Shown in pieces: positions 12,228 through 24,644 of a stretch of DNA of 64,000 nt (positions are counted from its first letter, which is position 1; each line of letters starts with the position of its first letter). The DNA is from Notospermus geniculatus (taxonomy: Eukaryota > Nemertea > Pilidiophora > Heteronemertea > Lineidae), in assembly GCA_002633025.1 (NCBI GenBank), contig NMRB01001373.1, forward strand, positions 91,502 through 155,501, in the 5' to 3' direction. The notes under the pieces are model-generated. The model did no database searches. It saw nothing but the letters and a program-made list of their open reading frames with translations, and was not told where the DNA came from. The position numbers and the translations under genes were made by a program.

Positions 12228-12338
12228 CTGAAAATGAAATCAATACTAGGCCTACAGAAACGCTCTCGTCTCACATGGGTATTCATCACAAAGCACTCGG
12301 TGAGACTGAGGAGCTTTGCATGCAATGAATAGCTAACC

Positions 12339-12451
12339 CAGGCCTTTCCGTTTGACGGGCGCTAAAATGTGCATGCGCCTCGCAAACAATAGAAATTCTA
12401 TTGTTTGCAAGGCGCATGCACATTTTAGCGCCCGTCAAATGGAAAGGCCTG
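12339..12451. mobile_element. Near-perfect hairpin MITE, CAGGCC family, copy 1
   Basis: CAGGCCTTTCCGTTTGACGG is inverted at the other end (AAATGGAAAGGCCTG), giving a 113-bp hairpin flanked by exact 6-bp copies CTAACC (333-338 and 452-457 of this kilobase). Confidence 0.85.
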
Positions 12452-13171
12452 CTAACCTACACGTACATGTAGGCTGAGGCCTTTTTGAGAGGTTTAGGTT
12501 CGGTACTTCAGCTCAGGTGTTTTTGTAATAGGCCTAAGCCTCACCTACCATAGTCATATCCATCAACATCATCCCATGGACATCAGAACATAAATCCAAA
12601 ATGAAGCACAAATTCAAAAAAACGACACACAAAATCAAATGACACAGGACAGCGGGGGCACTGGGATGCGAATCGAAAGTCAAGAACTGAAGAAGGGCTG
12701 GGGAGGGGGAAGTGCATGTACAGTAACAGTAGGCCTAGTGATGGTGCATGTCATGTCATCACGTTATGCACATAGGCCTAGGCCTCCTACCGGTATGTCA
12801 TGTGGAGCAGTTCATGAATGCACAATGCACGCCACAGGCACGCACGTACATTTTCCCAGTGCTGGCCTGAAAGGATAATGATCCAGCTTCCCTGTTGTTC
12901 TTTCGGTCTCGAAACTTACTTCAATCTTCATTTTGTCGTAGGTCCCCCTATAGAAATATCATTTCCGTCTTTAGGGAATGAGAAAAATGGAGATAATCAG
13001 CAAATAAACATCATAAACATGATAAATGTCACATTTGCAATTTGGTCTATCTTCGATATTGAAACACACTTGCTCCACGTGCTTTCGATGACGTCACCGA
13101 TGCGTCAACATCTTTTATATGGGCGGTTATATCCGCAATAAGTGGCGAGATCCAAGAACCGATCTAGATCA

Positions 13172-13372
13172 AGGGGTAGTTTGGTTCCCGAACTCACCGC
13201 TAGACTAGTTTATGATCCCAACATTAGCTCACGGTATGTTGGGACCTGGAAGCAGTCTATCGTCTGCGACGTCAGACACACACAATTTCGTGTGTGGGGT
13301 CAAGGTCAAACGAGGCTGATACCGAACTCTTCTGCGCCTAGCGGTGAGTTCGGGAACCAAACTAACCAAGGG
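13172..13372. mobile_element. Inverted-repeat element
   Basis: TAGTTTGGTTCCCGAACTCA...GCTAG and its inverse (CTAGCGGTGAGTTCGGGAAC) bound about 200 bp. Confidence 0.65.
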
Positions 13373-13600
13373 GCGGGTCGGTATCACTAGCCGAGTTCTT
13401 TGAGAGCGCCAAGGCATGGGCATTCCTCCACAAGAGGCAAATGACACTACTAATATCTGCAATGTAATGGATCACTGTTATATCACTAGAAGTTCACACA
13501 AAATAAGCAAACAAATTTCTTATGAGTTGGAATTAAACAAGTTTTATTAGATGTAAAGAACCAAAATAAATTCTAATAATGATCACTGAAGATAAACTAC

Positions 13601-13935
13601 AAAATTGTACCAAAAGGAACACGCCATTTTGACAGCCTGCCAAAATGACATATTTTTCAGTACTGAAGATGTCATTTACTGGAAAGTAGCCATGGTCTAA
13701 TAGGAGCAGTCACCCGTGCCAAAAGATGGCAGCAAAGTTCTAGCGGACCAATACAGAGGAAAATCCACGTGATTGGTGCTCGATCAAGAATGAATGGATC
13801 CGCTATATGCATTGAATTGGGCCGTAGTGACACCTACTGGTCAACTCACTGACAGCTCCTATTTAAGCAGGTCTCCAAAAAGGAGTTATGTAAAATTACT
13901 TGAGGAAAGCTTTCTCATTTCAGTATCTGAACATG
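13601..13935. repeat. Long direct repeat, unit A
   Basis: It starts AAAATTGTACCAAAAGGAAC and ends TATCTGAACATG, and returns with few changes at 14411-14740. It is cut by an N at 13936. Confidence 0.85.
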
Positions 13936-13936
13936 N

Positions 13937-14410
13937 GTCGAATCGGGCCGAAACTTGGTATTTTTTAAGGTACCCCTCCAATGCATGTTTATGCAAGATA
14001 TGAAGTTGCTCGGTGAAATAATGACAAACTGTGGCAGGTTCGTCACTTTTGTCGAACTTTGACCTCTGTGACCTTGAGAAGTAGGTCAAATCAAAAACCC
14101 GTTATATATGTTATGTATCCTTATTAGCTACACCTATGATAAAAATTTGAAGATGATCTAGTCATTAGTTCAGGAGTTATTGCACTTTTTGTGTTTTTGG
14201 TTTCCGCCACCTGGTGGCCAAACTGAGAGTCGAATCGGACCGAAACTTGGTGTCGTGGGTCATCTGACCTAGGGGTATATATGTACCAAGTTTCAGATCA
14301 ATAGCTCCAGCGGTTACGAAACGTGCCCTGCTAACAGACAACGACGGACGACGACGACGACGGACGACGACGGACGCTGCACCATCGTAATAGCTCACCC
14401 CAGTGAGCTA
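13937..14410 (+). repeat. Dispersed repeat with GACGACGGACG tail
   Basis: The segment holds two GTCGAATCGG-CCGAAACTTGGT starts, GACCTTGAGAAGTAGGTCA and a simple GACGACGACG tail ending AGCTCACC...GTGAGCTAAAA. Parts resemble 46560-46860. It separates the two direct-repeat units. Confidence 0.5.
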
Positions 14411-14740
14411 AAAATTGTACCAAAAGGAACATGCCATTTTGACAGCCTGCCAAAATGACATATTTTTCAGTACTGAAGATGTCATTTACTGGAAAGTAGC
14501 CGCTGTCTAATAGGAGCAGTCACCCGTGCCAAAAGATGGCCGCAAAGTTCTACGGACCAATAGGAAAATCCACGTGATTGGTGCTCGATCAAGAATGAAT
14601 GGATCCGCTATATGCATTGATTTGGGCCGTAGTGACACCTATTGGTCAACTCACTGACAGCTCCTATTTAAGCAGGTCTCCAAAAAGGAGTTACATAAAA
14701 TTACTTGAGGAAAGCTTTCTCATTTCAGTATCTGAACATG
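14411..14740. repeat. Long direct repeat, unit B
   Basis: It matches 13601-13935 nearly base for base (small differences such as GCCATGG/GCCGCTG and a deletion near 14560). The period is 810 bp. Confidence 0.85.
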
Positions 14741-16161
14741 CTGAAGGATATTCTTACACCTTTTTATGAACATTGCCGTCGTCAGTCAACAAATCAATCG
14801 CCAGAAAAGTATAAAATCGTACATTTTCTTTTGTGAGGCCGTCTCGGAAAACCCATCGGATTTGAGGAAAGTGTTATTGGCACATTTCAATATTAACAGA
14901 CAATCTGACAGTCCTTGTTGATCATTCAGTGACATCCGACGGGTTTTCCTAGACCACCACACATATAAACTATTAACATGAGGTAAAAGAATATTCATTA
15001 TAATGATCATAGGATCTCAGACAAAACAAGACTTTATCTTACTCACAAAAATTGAACATAACTGACATAAATATTAACAACTTGGAACAAATGCTCGAGA
15101 AGGCAAAATTTAGTATTCAGTAGTTGTGCCCAAAAATGAAGTGGAATAAATAAGAGTACTTATATGGAACACTGGAAGGCAGAAATGTTTGGTTCATTAT
15201 CACAATTATCATCTACAACAACGATTTTGAATCTATTAAGCTGTGTTACATGACCTGACAAACATGGCCGTTTTTCAATGGGAATATTTCCTGAAAGAAC
15301 TAATTTACATGGACTGCACAAAATATTCAGATCCTTTTCAAGGATATGTATCAAGAGAGAAGACTTGGACTACATTAAAGATAATGTATCACGGATATTT
15401 TTGCAGGCCACGAAATTCATTGTTTATTTACATTTTGTTTGTTTATGTCCAGGCTTTCTTTGTCTTATGAGTAAATTGTTGGTGGCATGCATCTCTAGAA
15501 ATTCTGTTGATTCCAAAAGTATTCATTTTGGTGGGTTGGCATGTCCCAAAAGTCCAAAATAACATAGGCCTAATGTAAACATCCATGTTTACAAACACTG
15601 AATGTAAACAATGAAACAATGAAAGTCGTGATATATTATCTTTAATGTTGGAACTGCCTTTGAGAACAAAGCTGTGAATTTTCTTTTCCCTAAGAATTCA
15701 CTAGCCTAAATACTAGGCCTACTGTATAAAGTATGCAAATGCCTGGAATGAACGAGGCCTAAACCCTCATAACAATATACATTTACATGTATGATAACCA
15801 GCTGTACATCTGCCACAAATCACATCACAAACATGTTTATAATGGTCAAAACTGGAATAAAGCCTATCAAGTCCGGGATGGGACATTTTAAGAAAGACTC
15901 CACACGTTCACTTCACACGTAATACTATATGCAATATTGGAGATTGATTAAATACATGGCAAAAATGGCCTCAGAAAGCTTGAAAAACTTGTAAAAGATA
16001 AAAATGTCGAAAGCTTTGGTCCTACCGGGTAATTCTACCGTATTACCATATCAGATCAAGAACAGTATACTTCTATAAACGGTTAAACTTCAAACAAAAC
16101 AGATATTTAGCATTCCTTCTTGTCTTTTGCAGGAGGTTGGAAGGCGTTACAGTCTATCTAT

Positions 16162-16627
16162 TAGGGAGGTTTTGCAAGCTTACATTTGTGACCCTCCAGT
16201 CGCATGTCGCTCAGAAGTTGAGCCTCAACAAACTAAAGGCCTCTGTACACTGAATGACAAAAATGGAAATTAGTCGCTACAATTGTCAGGTCCAAAATAC
16301 TTTTTGTGGAAACGTTCCACAAATGCTAAAATCTTCTGACACTTTTGTGGAGTATTTCAACATGTTGCCAGATCAAGTGTTGTCGAACTGACCATAGCAG
16401 CGACTAATTTCGACTTTTGTCATTCAGTGTATAGAGGCCTTAGATGACACCAGGAGAAAATGGAAGAAATAGGTTCTTTCAGATTTCATAATAGACAGAC
16501 AATATTGAAACTGACAAATATTTGGTGACCAATGGTCTCAACCTGCCAGGGTAAGAGCGACATCCTCTGTAATGACGTCACTAAATCGTAATCGCAAAGG
16601 TAAAATGTAGGCCTGCAAAACCTCCTA
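16162..16627. mobile_element. Three-layer MITE nest
   Basis: The outer element has TAGGGAGGTTTTGCAAGC ends (inverse GCAAAACCTCCTA at 16627). Inside is a GTGACCCTCC-family copy (16187 to about 16565), itself split by a MITE at 16238-16441 with AGGCCTCTGTACACTGAATG ends. Confidence 0.7.
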
Positions 16628-17039
16628 AGGACAACTCTCTCTTCCAAGCAATCTCAGTGCTACTGCAAACTTTCCCAATTCATAACAAAAGTACATGTAC
16701 CACAGAACAACAGCCTCCCCTCAGGCACAATATTAAAACTGTAGTATATTGGGGAGCGTGCTGGCACAGTGGGTTGAGTTCAAAGCCTCACATTACATGT
16801 ATTTTTACCAAAGCACACATGCAACCACATTACATGTACATAATTATTGAATTAGGATTGGCAATAACCAAAAGTATTAGAAAAAGTTTCTTTCTTCCAA
16901 CTAATCTACTGGACATGTGGCAATGGGCAAGTAGTCAGGCAAACTATTCCGGCTACCACTAGAATCTAGAATGTGAGGTTTATGCGGTTGTCTCTTGGCA
17001 AGAATGCCTTTCAATGCCAACGAAGGCCAAAATTGTGAA

Positions 17040-17602
17040 CCAGGGCCCATATTCATAAAGCTACTTAAGTCAGGCCTTTCTGTTTGACGGGCGCGAAAAT
17101 GCATGCGCCTCGCAAACAATAGTAATTCTATTGTTTGCGAAGCACATGCGTTTTCGCGCCCGTCAAACGGAAAGGCCTGTTAAGTCTAAGGGCCATATGC
17201 TTGGGTCGGACTTCAGCCACACTTTCATTAAAGTCTGACTTTTCTCAATGCTTCAAGCAAAGAGAAAGTCGAACTTAAGCTGTACTTTAGGCTAAAGTCC
17301 GACCTGTGCATATGTGACCTGGTCTGTGAAAACCCGGCCAAAGTCGTTGGGGAGTGACATAGGCCTTGATCATACCTGCCCTTTGTTACACAATCGATAA
17401 GGCTTTATCTGGCCCTAACAGACCGTCGTCTTTTTATTGTGATGACACTCCCTATGTAACCTATTAACCCTGCGGTTTTCAGCGATTTTGGGTGGGTTTT
17501 GCCAGACAGGGTCACATATGGCCCAAAGTGCGACACTTATCCTCAACACAAAAGATAAGTATCATACTTTGACTTAAGTGTGTTTGTGAATATGGACCCT
17601 GG
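17040..17602. mobile_element. Multi-layer MITE nest
   Basis: The outer element runs from CAGGGCCCATATTCATAAAG to GTGAATATGGACCCTGG. Within it lie the CAGGCC hairpin (17071-17179), another inverted repeat (about 17190-17525, GGGCCATATG ends) and, inside that, a TGTGACCTGG...GGGTCACA element (about 17311-17518). Confidence 0.7.
17071..17179. mobile_element. Near-perfect hairpin MITE, CAGGCC family, copy 2
   Basis: A 109-bp hairpin of the same family as 12339-12451, flanked by exact 6-bp copies TTAAGT (17065-17070 and 17180-17185). Confidence 0.85.
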
Positions 17603-17922
17603 GATCCTAAATACTGACAAATTCCCCTCAAAAGTATGAAACTTGGATCTACATGTACATGTATGTTCAGGACACAAGTCAAAACTCAATTCTTATGAGG
17701 GAAATTATGACTGCTGGAAAGAGAATGGAATCTGAGGACAAGTGGAGGGGCCAATGCTCCAAGAAGCCAGTTTTTATGGTCAGAATCTCCTTTGGAATGA
17801 ACTCAGTTGTAATTTCTTAAGCAGAAACCCTGAAAATCTCTCACAAATAACACACACACAAGACAATATCATATTCAACAGCAGTTGATTAAAGCAGACT
17901 CAAGTCATCCTGGACCACGCCA

Positions 17923-20142
17923 TCATATACGCTCCTTGACCCAGTTGACCATGTCCTGAGTGCACTGTTCGGCAACTCCGTCTGGTTCGTTGTGAAGCTG
18001 GTGGTAGGCCCCCTTGTAGATCTGAAATGGTAACGTCACTTCATGTGGTCACACGGTCTATGGCTACATTGGGTTTGAGGAAAAAATATTCCAATGCAAG
18101 ACACAAATGCTTCAGTGACTGAGGTAATCAGTAACTTTTTGCACTCGGTCCCTTCGTCACCATGCAGTGTGAAATTGTGCAGTGTGCAGTCAGGAACAGG
18201 AACACTCTCTTGTATAGTACAGTTGATCTACATTGTGTACCTTTATTGCAGCCTAAACACCGGTGAGCAGTTGGGGGTGTTGAGTCTCTGACTGCTGGTG
18301 AGCCGGCACAACCGAAATGTAAGTCAGGGTATAGCAAGACACACCAGAACCAGGACCCTGTTTCATTAAGTGACTTTAAACTAATGGTACCATTAACGGC
18401 AATGCATTTTCCATTTGTTTAAAGGTACCATTAGCTTAAAGTCACTTTACGAAACAGGCCCAGGAATTGACTGGTTAACAAACCCCAACTGCCAGCTTAT
18501 ACATATTGGACAGTCTACGCATAATCTATAAATCTCCTAAACTTGTTCGCTTATGGCCCTGGTACGGACCAGCTGAGACATGTCCCAAGCCAACACGAAT
18601 GCTAACAATTATCCTGGTGGACCTGCTCAGGCAGGGCCACAGTGCAATGCCTGCACGTTATTTATTATGAACCCATATTATCAAGCCTTAACAATTAAGG
18701 TGCTTCATTACAAGTAACAAGTGCTAAGAACCACTGATTTCCTCTGGATGATTCACATCTGAAATAACTAATGAACTCAACTAGACCCAGTTGCATACGA
18801 ATCCTCTGGTTCTAGTTGGACCAGCACATGAGGGAACTCACCTTGATAGTCTTGTCTGTACTCGCTGCCCTGTCGTACAACATCTGCGACCCCTCCGAGG
18901 CAGTCAGCTTATCCTCGTCCCCATGAAGCACGATGAACGGCCATTCGACAGTGTCGAGGTTTGCCTGGATGTACTGGAGGCAGGTGAGAGTGCAGAGGCC
19001 CCACCTGAAATAAAACCGACAAAGTGAGACAACATCCCAGAGAAAATCGTATCTTTGATTTAGAATCAAGCACTGTGGTCAGAACATAACCAGAACAAGC
19101 CTTTCGGCGACATGGTTCACTAGAGGTTGATGAACGGCTGTGGGAAAGTCAGTGTGTGTTCAATGAGTGTGGTGAATAGTCAGGAAAGATCGTCTGTCTC
19201 GCAGCACATCATCTGCACGGACTCATTCGCGTGACGTCATCCTATGACATCACAGTTATCGTGACAGTGACGTCACCGTTATGACTTCACTATGACGTCA
19301 CAGTTCTCGTGACGTCATATTAAACTTTCGAATTCTTGGTAACGACAAAAAATGGCGTAGCTGCCATACCCTCGTACGCATGTGCTTCAAGGTAGTTTTT
19401 CTCACAAATGATGACAAATACTTGTTATTTCGGCGTGATCAACGAAAAGAAGCTTTGTTATCAATTGTATATTGTTATATTTACGTATCAAGGGAATGAA
19501 ATATCTTCTTCAGAAATTAGAGCGGAAACGGCCAAAAATAGCCTCTTCCAAGCTCTCAAATTGCTAATATCTAAAAAAATAGGCCACAATATTTGCCAAA
19601 TACCACGCAGACACGGGTTTATTATACAAAAATCATACCCTACAAATTTCAGCTCAAAAGGTTATACCACAGCTGAGAAAATCCGTGAACATTAACCGTG
19701 ACAGAAAATCAAGGATGAAAATAATGGTCACTCTAGTGAACCAAAAATTCCAGTCACGAGCATCCTGACCACTATAAGCTTTGGGGGGTTTTCCGGTAGA
19801 CCTGGTCCAGTTGTTTCCGGGACGAAATGACGAGCAGCAACATCTTGTGAAGAACCACCCTTTATGTACAGCCTAACATGGGCTAGCAGTTGGGTGTGCG
19901 AGTCGCTGGCTGCTGGTGAGTTGGCACAACTGAAACGTTTGTCAGGGAATAGCTACCAATGGTTGTGACATTGCAAAGGCCCTCCAACTATGTAGCCAGT
20001 ACTCGTGGGATTCGAGGATGAGTCTGAGGGAAATTTCACCAAGTTCCTATCTTTTCCCCACATTTTTCTTGCTAGAACTGGTAACTTACTTTGCCTTCAT
20101 ATATCCATGATATACCAATGGGTCATCCTGATAGGATTTTAT
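17923..20142 (-). CDS. MGLL: Monoglyceride lipase (MGLL-like), C-terminal three exons
   Basis: MGLL is an alpha/beta-hydrolase that cleaves monoacylglycerols to fatty acid and glycerol; in animals it also ends endocannabinoid signalling. Exons from the minus strand are 20090-20142 (IKSYQDDPLVYHGYMKA), 18842-19004 and 17923-18021, all GT-AG with matching phases, ending in TGA at 17923. About 105 residues are present. The segment WPFIVLHGDEDKL carries the catalytic Asp (human context LLLQGSADRL), DKTIKIYKGAYHQLHNE carries the catalytic His (human KTLKIYEGAYHVLHKE), and WVKERI is the usual end. The upstream exons with the oxyanion region and GHSMGG nucleophile elbow are not visible up to the assembly gap at 20268 or in the repeats beyond it. 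They may lie in the gap, farther upstream, or be absent, so I cannot tell whether the gene is complete. Confidence 0.88.
18353..18463. mobile_element. Hairpin MITE, TGTTTCAT(T/A)AAGTGA family
   Basis: CCTGTTTCATTAAGTGACTT and its inverse (AAGTCACTTTACGAAACAGG) bound about 110 bp in an MGLL intron. A relative is at 41774-41883. Confidence 0.75.
19232..19317. promoter_or_regulatory. Cluster of four TGACGTCA palindromes
   Basis: Perfect CRE-like TGACGTCA occurs at 19232, 19268, 19293 and 19310 (four in 86 bp), with weaker TGACATCA and TGACTTCA between. It lies in an MGLL intron. Function is not shown; a minisatellite origin is possible. Confidence 0.4.
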
Positions 20143-20279
20143 CTGGAGAGGAATAAAAATCAATCATTCATTTGATAAAAATTCTGGTGTCGTCAAATCA
20201 AATGTGTTAGAATATGGACAAAACCAATCGGACTTCACCCTAATGTTCTGAGGTCATCAGGGGTTCTNNNNNNNNNNNA

Positions 20280-20457
20280 CAATGGAATGCGGAAGTTAGG
20301 AAATTGATAGTTGGATTTTCTACGGACCTTTAATCACACGCGACTCTTGAATAACCGGTGCACAGCACGAACAATCGGGGAACAACCACAAATGGTCGAC
20401 AAGCATGATTAAAAACCGCAAAGCTCTGCCACATTACAAGACTTCCGCATTCCATTG
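20280..20457. mobile_element. Inverted-repeat element beside the gap
   Basis: CAATGGAATGCGGAAGT at the left and ACTTCCGCATTCCATTG at the right are exact inverses; the left end touches the run of Ns. Confidence 0.65.
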
Positions 20458-21221
20458 GGTCGCGCTAAGATGTTGCCGGACTATATCAAGATATAGCTAT
20501 CCCTACCCCTCCCCCAAGTGACGAAAACCATTATGCAGAATGCTACGTGTGCCCAAGGACCAAGAATTTGAGCATTTTTCTTGTTTCCGTAATTCTACCA
20601 CTCAATGTCCAAAAACCACAAGTACACTGCAACCAGCCTTGGACTGCTGTTAGCTAATCTAATCCTGAACACAAGAGGCTGCTTAACGAGCAAGTTCCTT
20701 GAGCACGCGTGTGGCACAACCATAGAAAAACCGATAACTAACGTTCCCCAAGGGACAGATTGATTCCGTATTCAATCTAACGACGACGTGCATCTTAGAA
20801 ACACAATGTGCCTCAAGCGACGTCGACAATTTCAAGCGGTATGATGATGTGATAACAAAGAATCAAGTTCCAGAGTAGCAGACGTCCCGTTGACGATACA
20901 TTTGTACTGTACCACAGCCAAGGCAAATATCGACGATTTAGTATTGTACGAGGATGTAACTATATGAATACCTTTTGAGTGAATTCTTCTTATTTATGAT
21001 TTAGGAGCAAATATCAAAATGGTTAGAACGCATGCAGAGGGTGTAAAGCTGTGAAGAAGAGAAGTGAGGATCTTGCTGCCAAATATGTACATATGCAGAA
21101 ACCTCTTTTATCAAGACACTTCTGAAGTAAGGACAGCAACAGCAAGTCCAGAAAGTGTCCTCAATAAAGAAGTCCCATTGCAGCTGCTTTGGCCACAAAT
21201 GGGGGCCACTAAATGCATAAC

Positions 21222-21476
21222 GCCACCATCACACTGAGCTAGTTCTCAGTACGTTTTTGAAAATGTTGCCGAACAGGCTCAAACTCTATGCGAACATAGT
21301 GGACGTAGTGGCAACTTTTTACAGTCTTTCTACGAACATGGACGGGTACAGACAGGAAGGGTGCTCCAGCACTTCAAGACATTATTTGGACAACATTACA
21401 CGTTCTAGTCCATTTTACGATTTTTTAAGGGCGGGACACGACATTTTGAGAACTAGCTCAGTGTGACGGTGCCTTA
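21222..21476. mobile_element. Inverted-repeat element
   Basis: ACGCCACCATCACACTGAGC followed by TAGTTCTCA is inverted as TGAGAACTAGCTCAGTGTGA followed by CGGTGCC. Confidence 0.65.
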
Positions 21477-23722
21477 AGCGCTGACGTATGAAACCTGTGA
21501 AGCAGTAACGTACATAGGTAGATACCTGGCAGAAACCCTCAAAAGGTGAAAGATGTTGAAGACAGTAGAAGACTTTGAAAATATGTGAGCATTATAACCT
21601 AAACGTCGGGCACAAATGTAAGAATTTTTAAAATACTAACTACTTTACTTTGTGGCATAAAACGCAAGATCGAAATGTTAAAGAAAATTGGAGATTTATA
21701 AAAAGCCTCTTTTGTGATTCTTACATCATTCTAAGTCGAGTTTGGCATTCGTGAATGTAAGGTTCTCCATAGGTGTAAACACTATTTTATGTCTGAACCT
21801 TATTTTCAAACATTCCAATACCTAACGAACTTCATATCCCTCGTGTATGTGTGTGTCAGCAACGAACATGCTGCTCTGGGGCTCTCCGGCCTAATCTTGC
21901 CGAAAAAGCTCAGGGTCGGCCCGAAGGGAGCTTACCCTGGAGCAGTGCCTCAGCCACATATAAGCCACAAATGTGGCTCGTCTGCCAACACTGGCAGAGC
22001 TCAGGGGTGGTGGACCCTTAGTGTTTCAGCCAGGATTTGAAAAGGGCAGGGCAGTGACTCCCAAAAAAGGGCAGTGACTCCAAAAAAGGGCAGGAATTTT
22101 TCACTCCGACAAAGTGGGACCTTAAAAACCGACAAAATTTTACTGATTTTGGATAAAAACAGGGACTTTTTAAAGCTAATGGTGCTTTTAAAGCCACTTT
22201 CAAGCCATTAGTTAGGTGTCAGACCACCTGCCTCTTCCTGTTAAAAAAAAAAAAAAAAAANGGCATAGTAAGTGTATACTTTGTTTACATATTCGGTATT
22301 GGGGCCAGACTTTGGTAAGGAGTTTTATGAATCGCACCTGAAATTACCAAAGGAAGAGTGGGATAGAAATTGGTAGATGTGGATTTGTACCCTGTCGTCT
22401 TGATATTTTATGCCTATGTGATGCTGAAAGCTGTGAATTTTTTGTGTGGTTTGACCTGTATCGAGTAAAAACACAACTGCGTGGGAACTGTAAACCCCAA
22501 AACTTTCACTGCTTTCCTTCATCTCTGCAATTATCATACATGTAGGTGGGTATACACTCGTCCCCAGTGGCCTCGAGCATAATAGTTATACGCTCTCAAC
22601 CACTGGTACAGATGGGGCCTAATCATGTTTCTGAACGCTAGATGGTGCAAACTGTCATCAACCAATAGTGACCAGTATTTCCCGCAACTAGGGGAAAACA
22701 CGACACATTTTCTTATTGGCTGATCACTCATTGGCTGGTTGATCGAGTGCATTCGTCACAACTGGTAGTGACATCTTGTGTTCAGAAACGGACTTTGGCA
22801 CCAAGTGTTTCAGTGGTTGAGGGTGACAGCTTCGAGCGGAGGCCAATACCACTGAATTATTGAGTGTAAGGTGGGGAGAAACATGGTAGGTGTGTGTTCT
22901 ACGAGCTGTGCTGACGTCAATAGTGGCTAATAATGACCGAAGGTGGAAGTTAGAGTACATGGTAGGTGCCTGGTAGCTCTTGATCAGATATTTTAGGAAG
23001 GGCTGGATATACATGTATCAACTTCTCACCCAATGTACAGCACTGAAAATAAAGGGGTTTACAGTGTTGGAATCAAAGGCTGGTAATACATGTATTCCCA
23101 AGATGCTGATGAGGGGATCAGTTTATTCCATTCCCAAGGCCAAGCATTCGGAACGGCAAATACGAAATGCTGAAATGTTGCATGATGCATTGAAAAGGGA
23201 AATATACAATGGACTGATGGTTGTCTCTGCTGGGAAATGCATATGGAGGAAGCATTTTATGATCAATAAATGGCTGTATTCCTTTGGTTTGGATAAGAAA
23301 TCATGGAAGGAATGCACCCAAAACAAGAGATACTGACAGAGTTGTGCAGCTGGTTATCCTCCTGAAATGACCTGCCACCTGAAGAGCAACGGTATGAAAT
23401 TAACAAAGTGTACTGTACTTATTAGAATCTCCCTAATAGCATCTGAGAGGCCATGTCTCAGTTGAGAATGCCAAATTTCTACACGGGACATTTCTCAATT
23501 AAGAATAAGATCAGCATTTCTCAATCTCAAAGGTGTCCTAAAGCGAGCTGTTGTTTAACGGACACAACCTCAACTGAGCTAACTGGAATGCGGAAGAAAG
23601 AAATGCAACACGTAGTTGCAACCTCGTTCGCAGGGGTCGTTCGCTTTCTGACAATATGGCGGACGCGTCACTAACCCCTGGAATCAGCTTTGGTTTTTAG
23701 ACCAGGAATCTATAGGTGGCAG

Positions 23723-24260
23723 CCAGCCTGGTGTACTGTTCAATTAGGGAGACTTTCTCCGTATTGGGAGAAATCTCCCAATATGGAGAAAAACTCTGAA
23801 AAAACTCTCCCCATAAGGAGAAAATGCACATTTTGCGCCCCCTATTGTTGACTGGCATAACTTCTTGGCCACCTGGCTATATTGCCTGCACATGTGACGT
23901 ACTCACCATCCCAGCCACTTGGGCAGAGAATCTTAAGTCTTTTGGGGTGCTGAAGTTCATTTTCGGAGGCAAACAGTGGTAGAAAGAATGTTTCTGCATG
24001 TTTTTCATGAATACAGAACGAGAACGAGTTGGTGGACTTCCCAAAAAGTGTGGATAACCCCTAGTAAAATTTGATGTAGAATTCAAAAATAGTGCCTAGA
24101 AGTTGCGAAAATCAACCATAGGGGGCGCCCAGTGTGTTTCTCTAGCATTCTCTCCCTATCAGGAGAGTGTCTCCTGAAAAAGGACATCATTTTTCTCCAT
24201 ATTGGGGGATTTCTCCCAATACGGAGAAAGTCTCCCTAACTGAACAGTACACCAGGCTGG
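23723..24260. mobile_element. 538-bp foldback element within a larger inverted repeat
   Basis: CCAGCCTGGTGTACTGTTCA is exactly inverted at the right end, with GGGAGACTTTCTCCGTATTG words in both arms. Outside it, a second pair (about 23605-23695 and 24447-24545, containing CCCCTGGAATCAGCTTTGG) is also inverted, so one element appears to have landed in another. Confidence 0.75.
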
Positions 24261-24644
24261 CAGCACGAGTCAAAATAATTAACCTGAAATACTTACTCGT
24301 ACTTTTTAAAATTCTTTTTACAAGAAATCATCAAACCTTGATATAGGTAACCTTTTGATTTGATCCAAAATATTTTGAACATTTGTTTGGGTACCGGTAT
24401 GTTCTTGGGTATATTTGACCGTTTCCTGTCAACCAATCAAATGAGTGAAATCCAAAGCTGATTCCAGGGGTTAGTGAGCGAGTGGTCCGAGGTTGTCTGA
24501 GCGAACTATACCCCTGGGGATGAGGTTGACATAGTTGCGGTTTTACTTGTTCACCCAAGCGGGCAATATGTCTGCGACCAATCAGTGCATATACGTATAG
24601 CGAATAATGTTATTGTTATTGTTGTATAATGGTCACGAGTGATT

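Larger units (their letters stand above)
12228..17922. other. Intergenic or 5' region between STRAD and MGLL
   Basis: No protein-coding gene is recognised. It holds the MITEs at 12339, 13172, 16162 and 17040, an 810-bp-period duplication (13601-14740) and AT-rich unique-looking sequence (14750-16160). An upstream non-coding STRAD exon is expected near its left part. Confidence 0.5.

Noticed and set aside
21001-21198. Minus-strand open frame MWPKQLQWDF as a possible MGLL exon
   Set aside because: No hydrolase motif, no splice context and no likeness to the missing MGLL segments.
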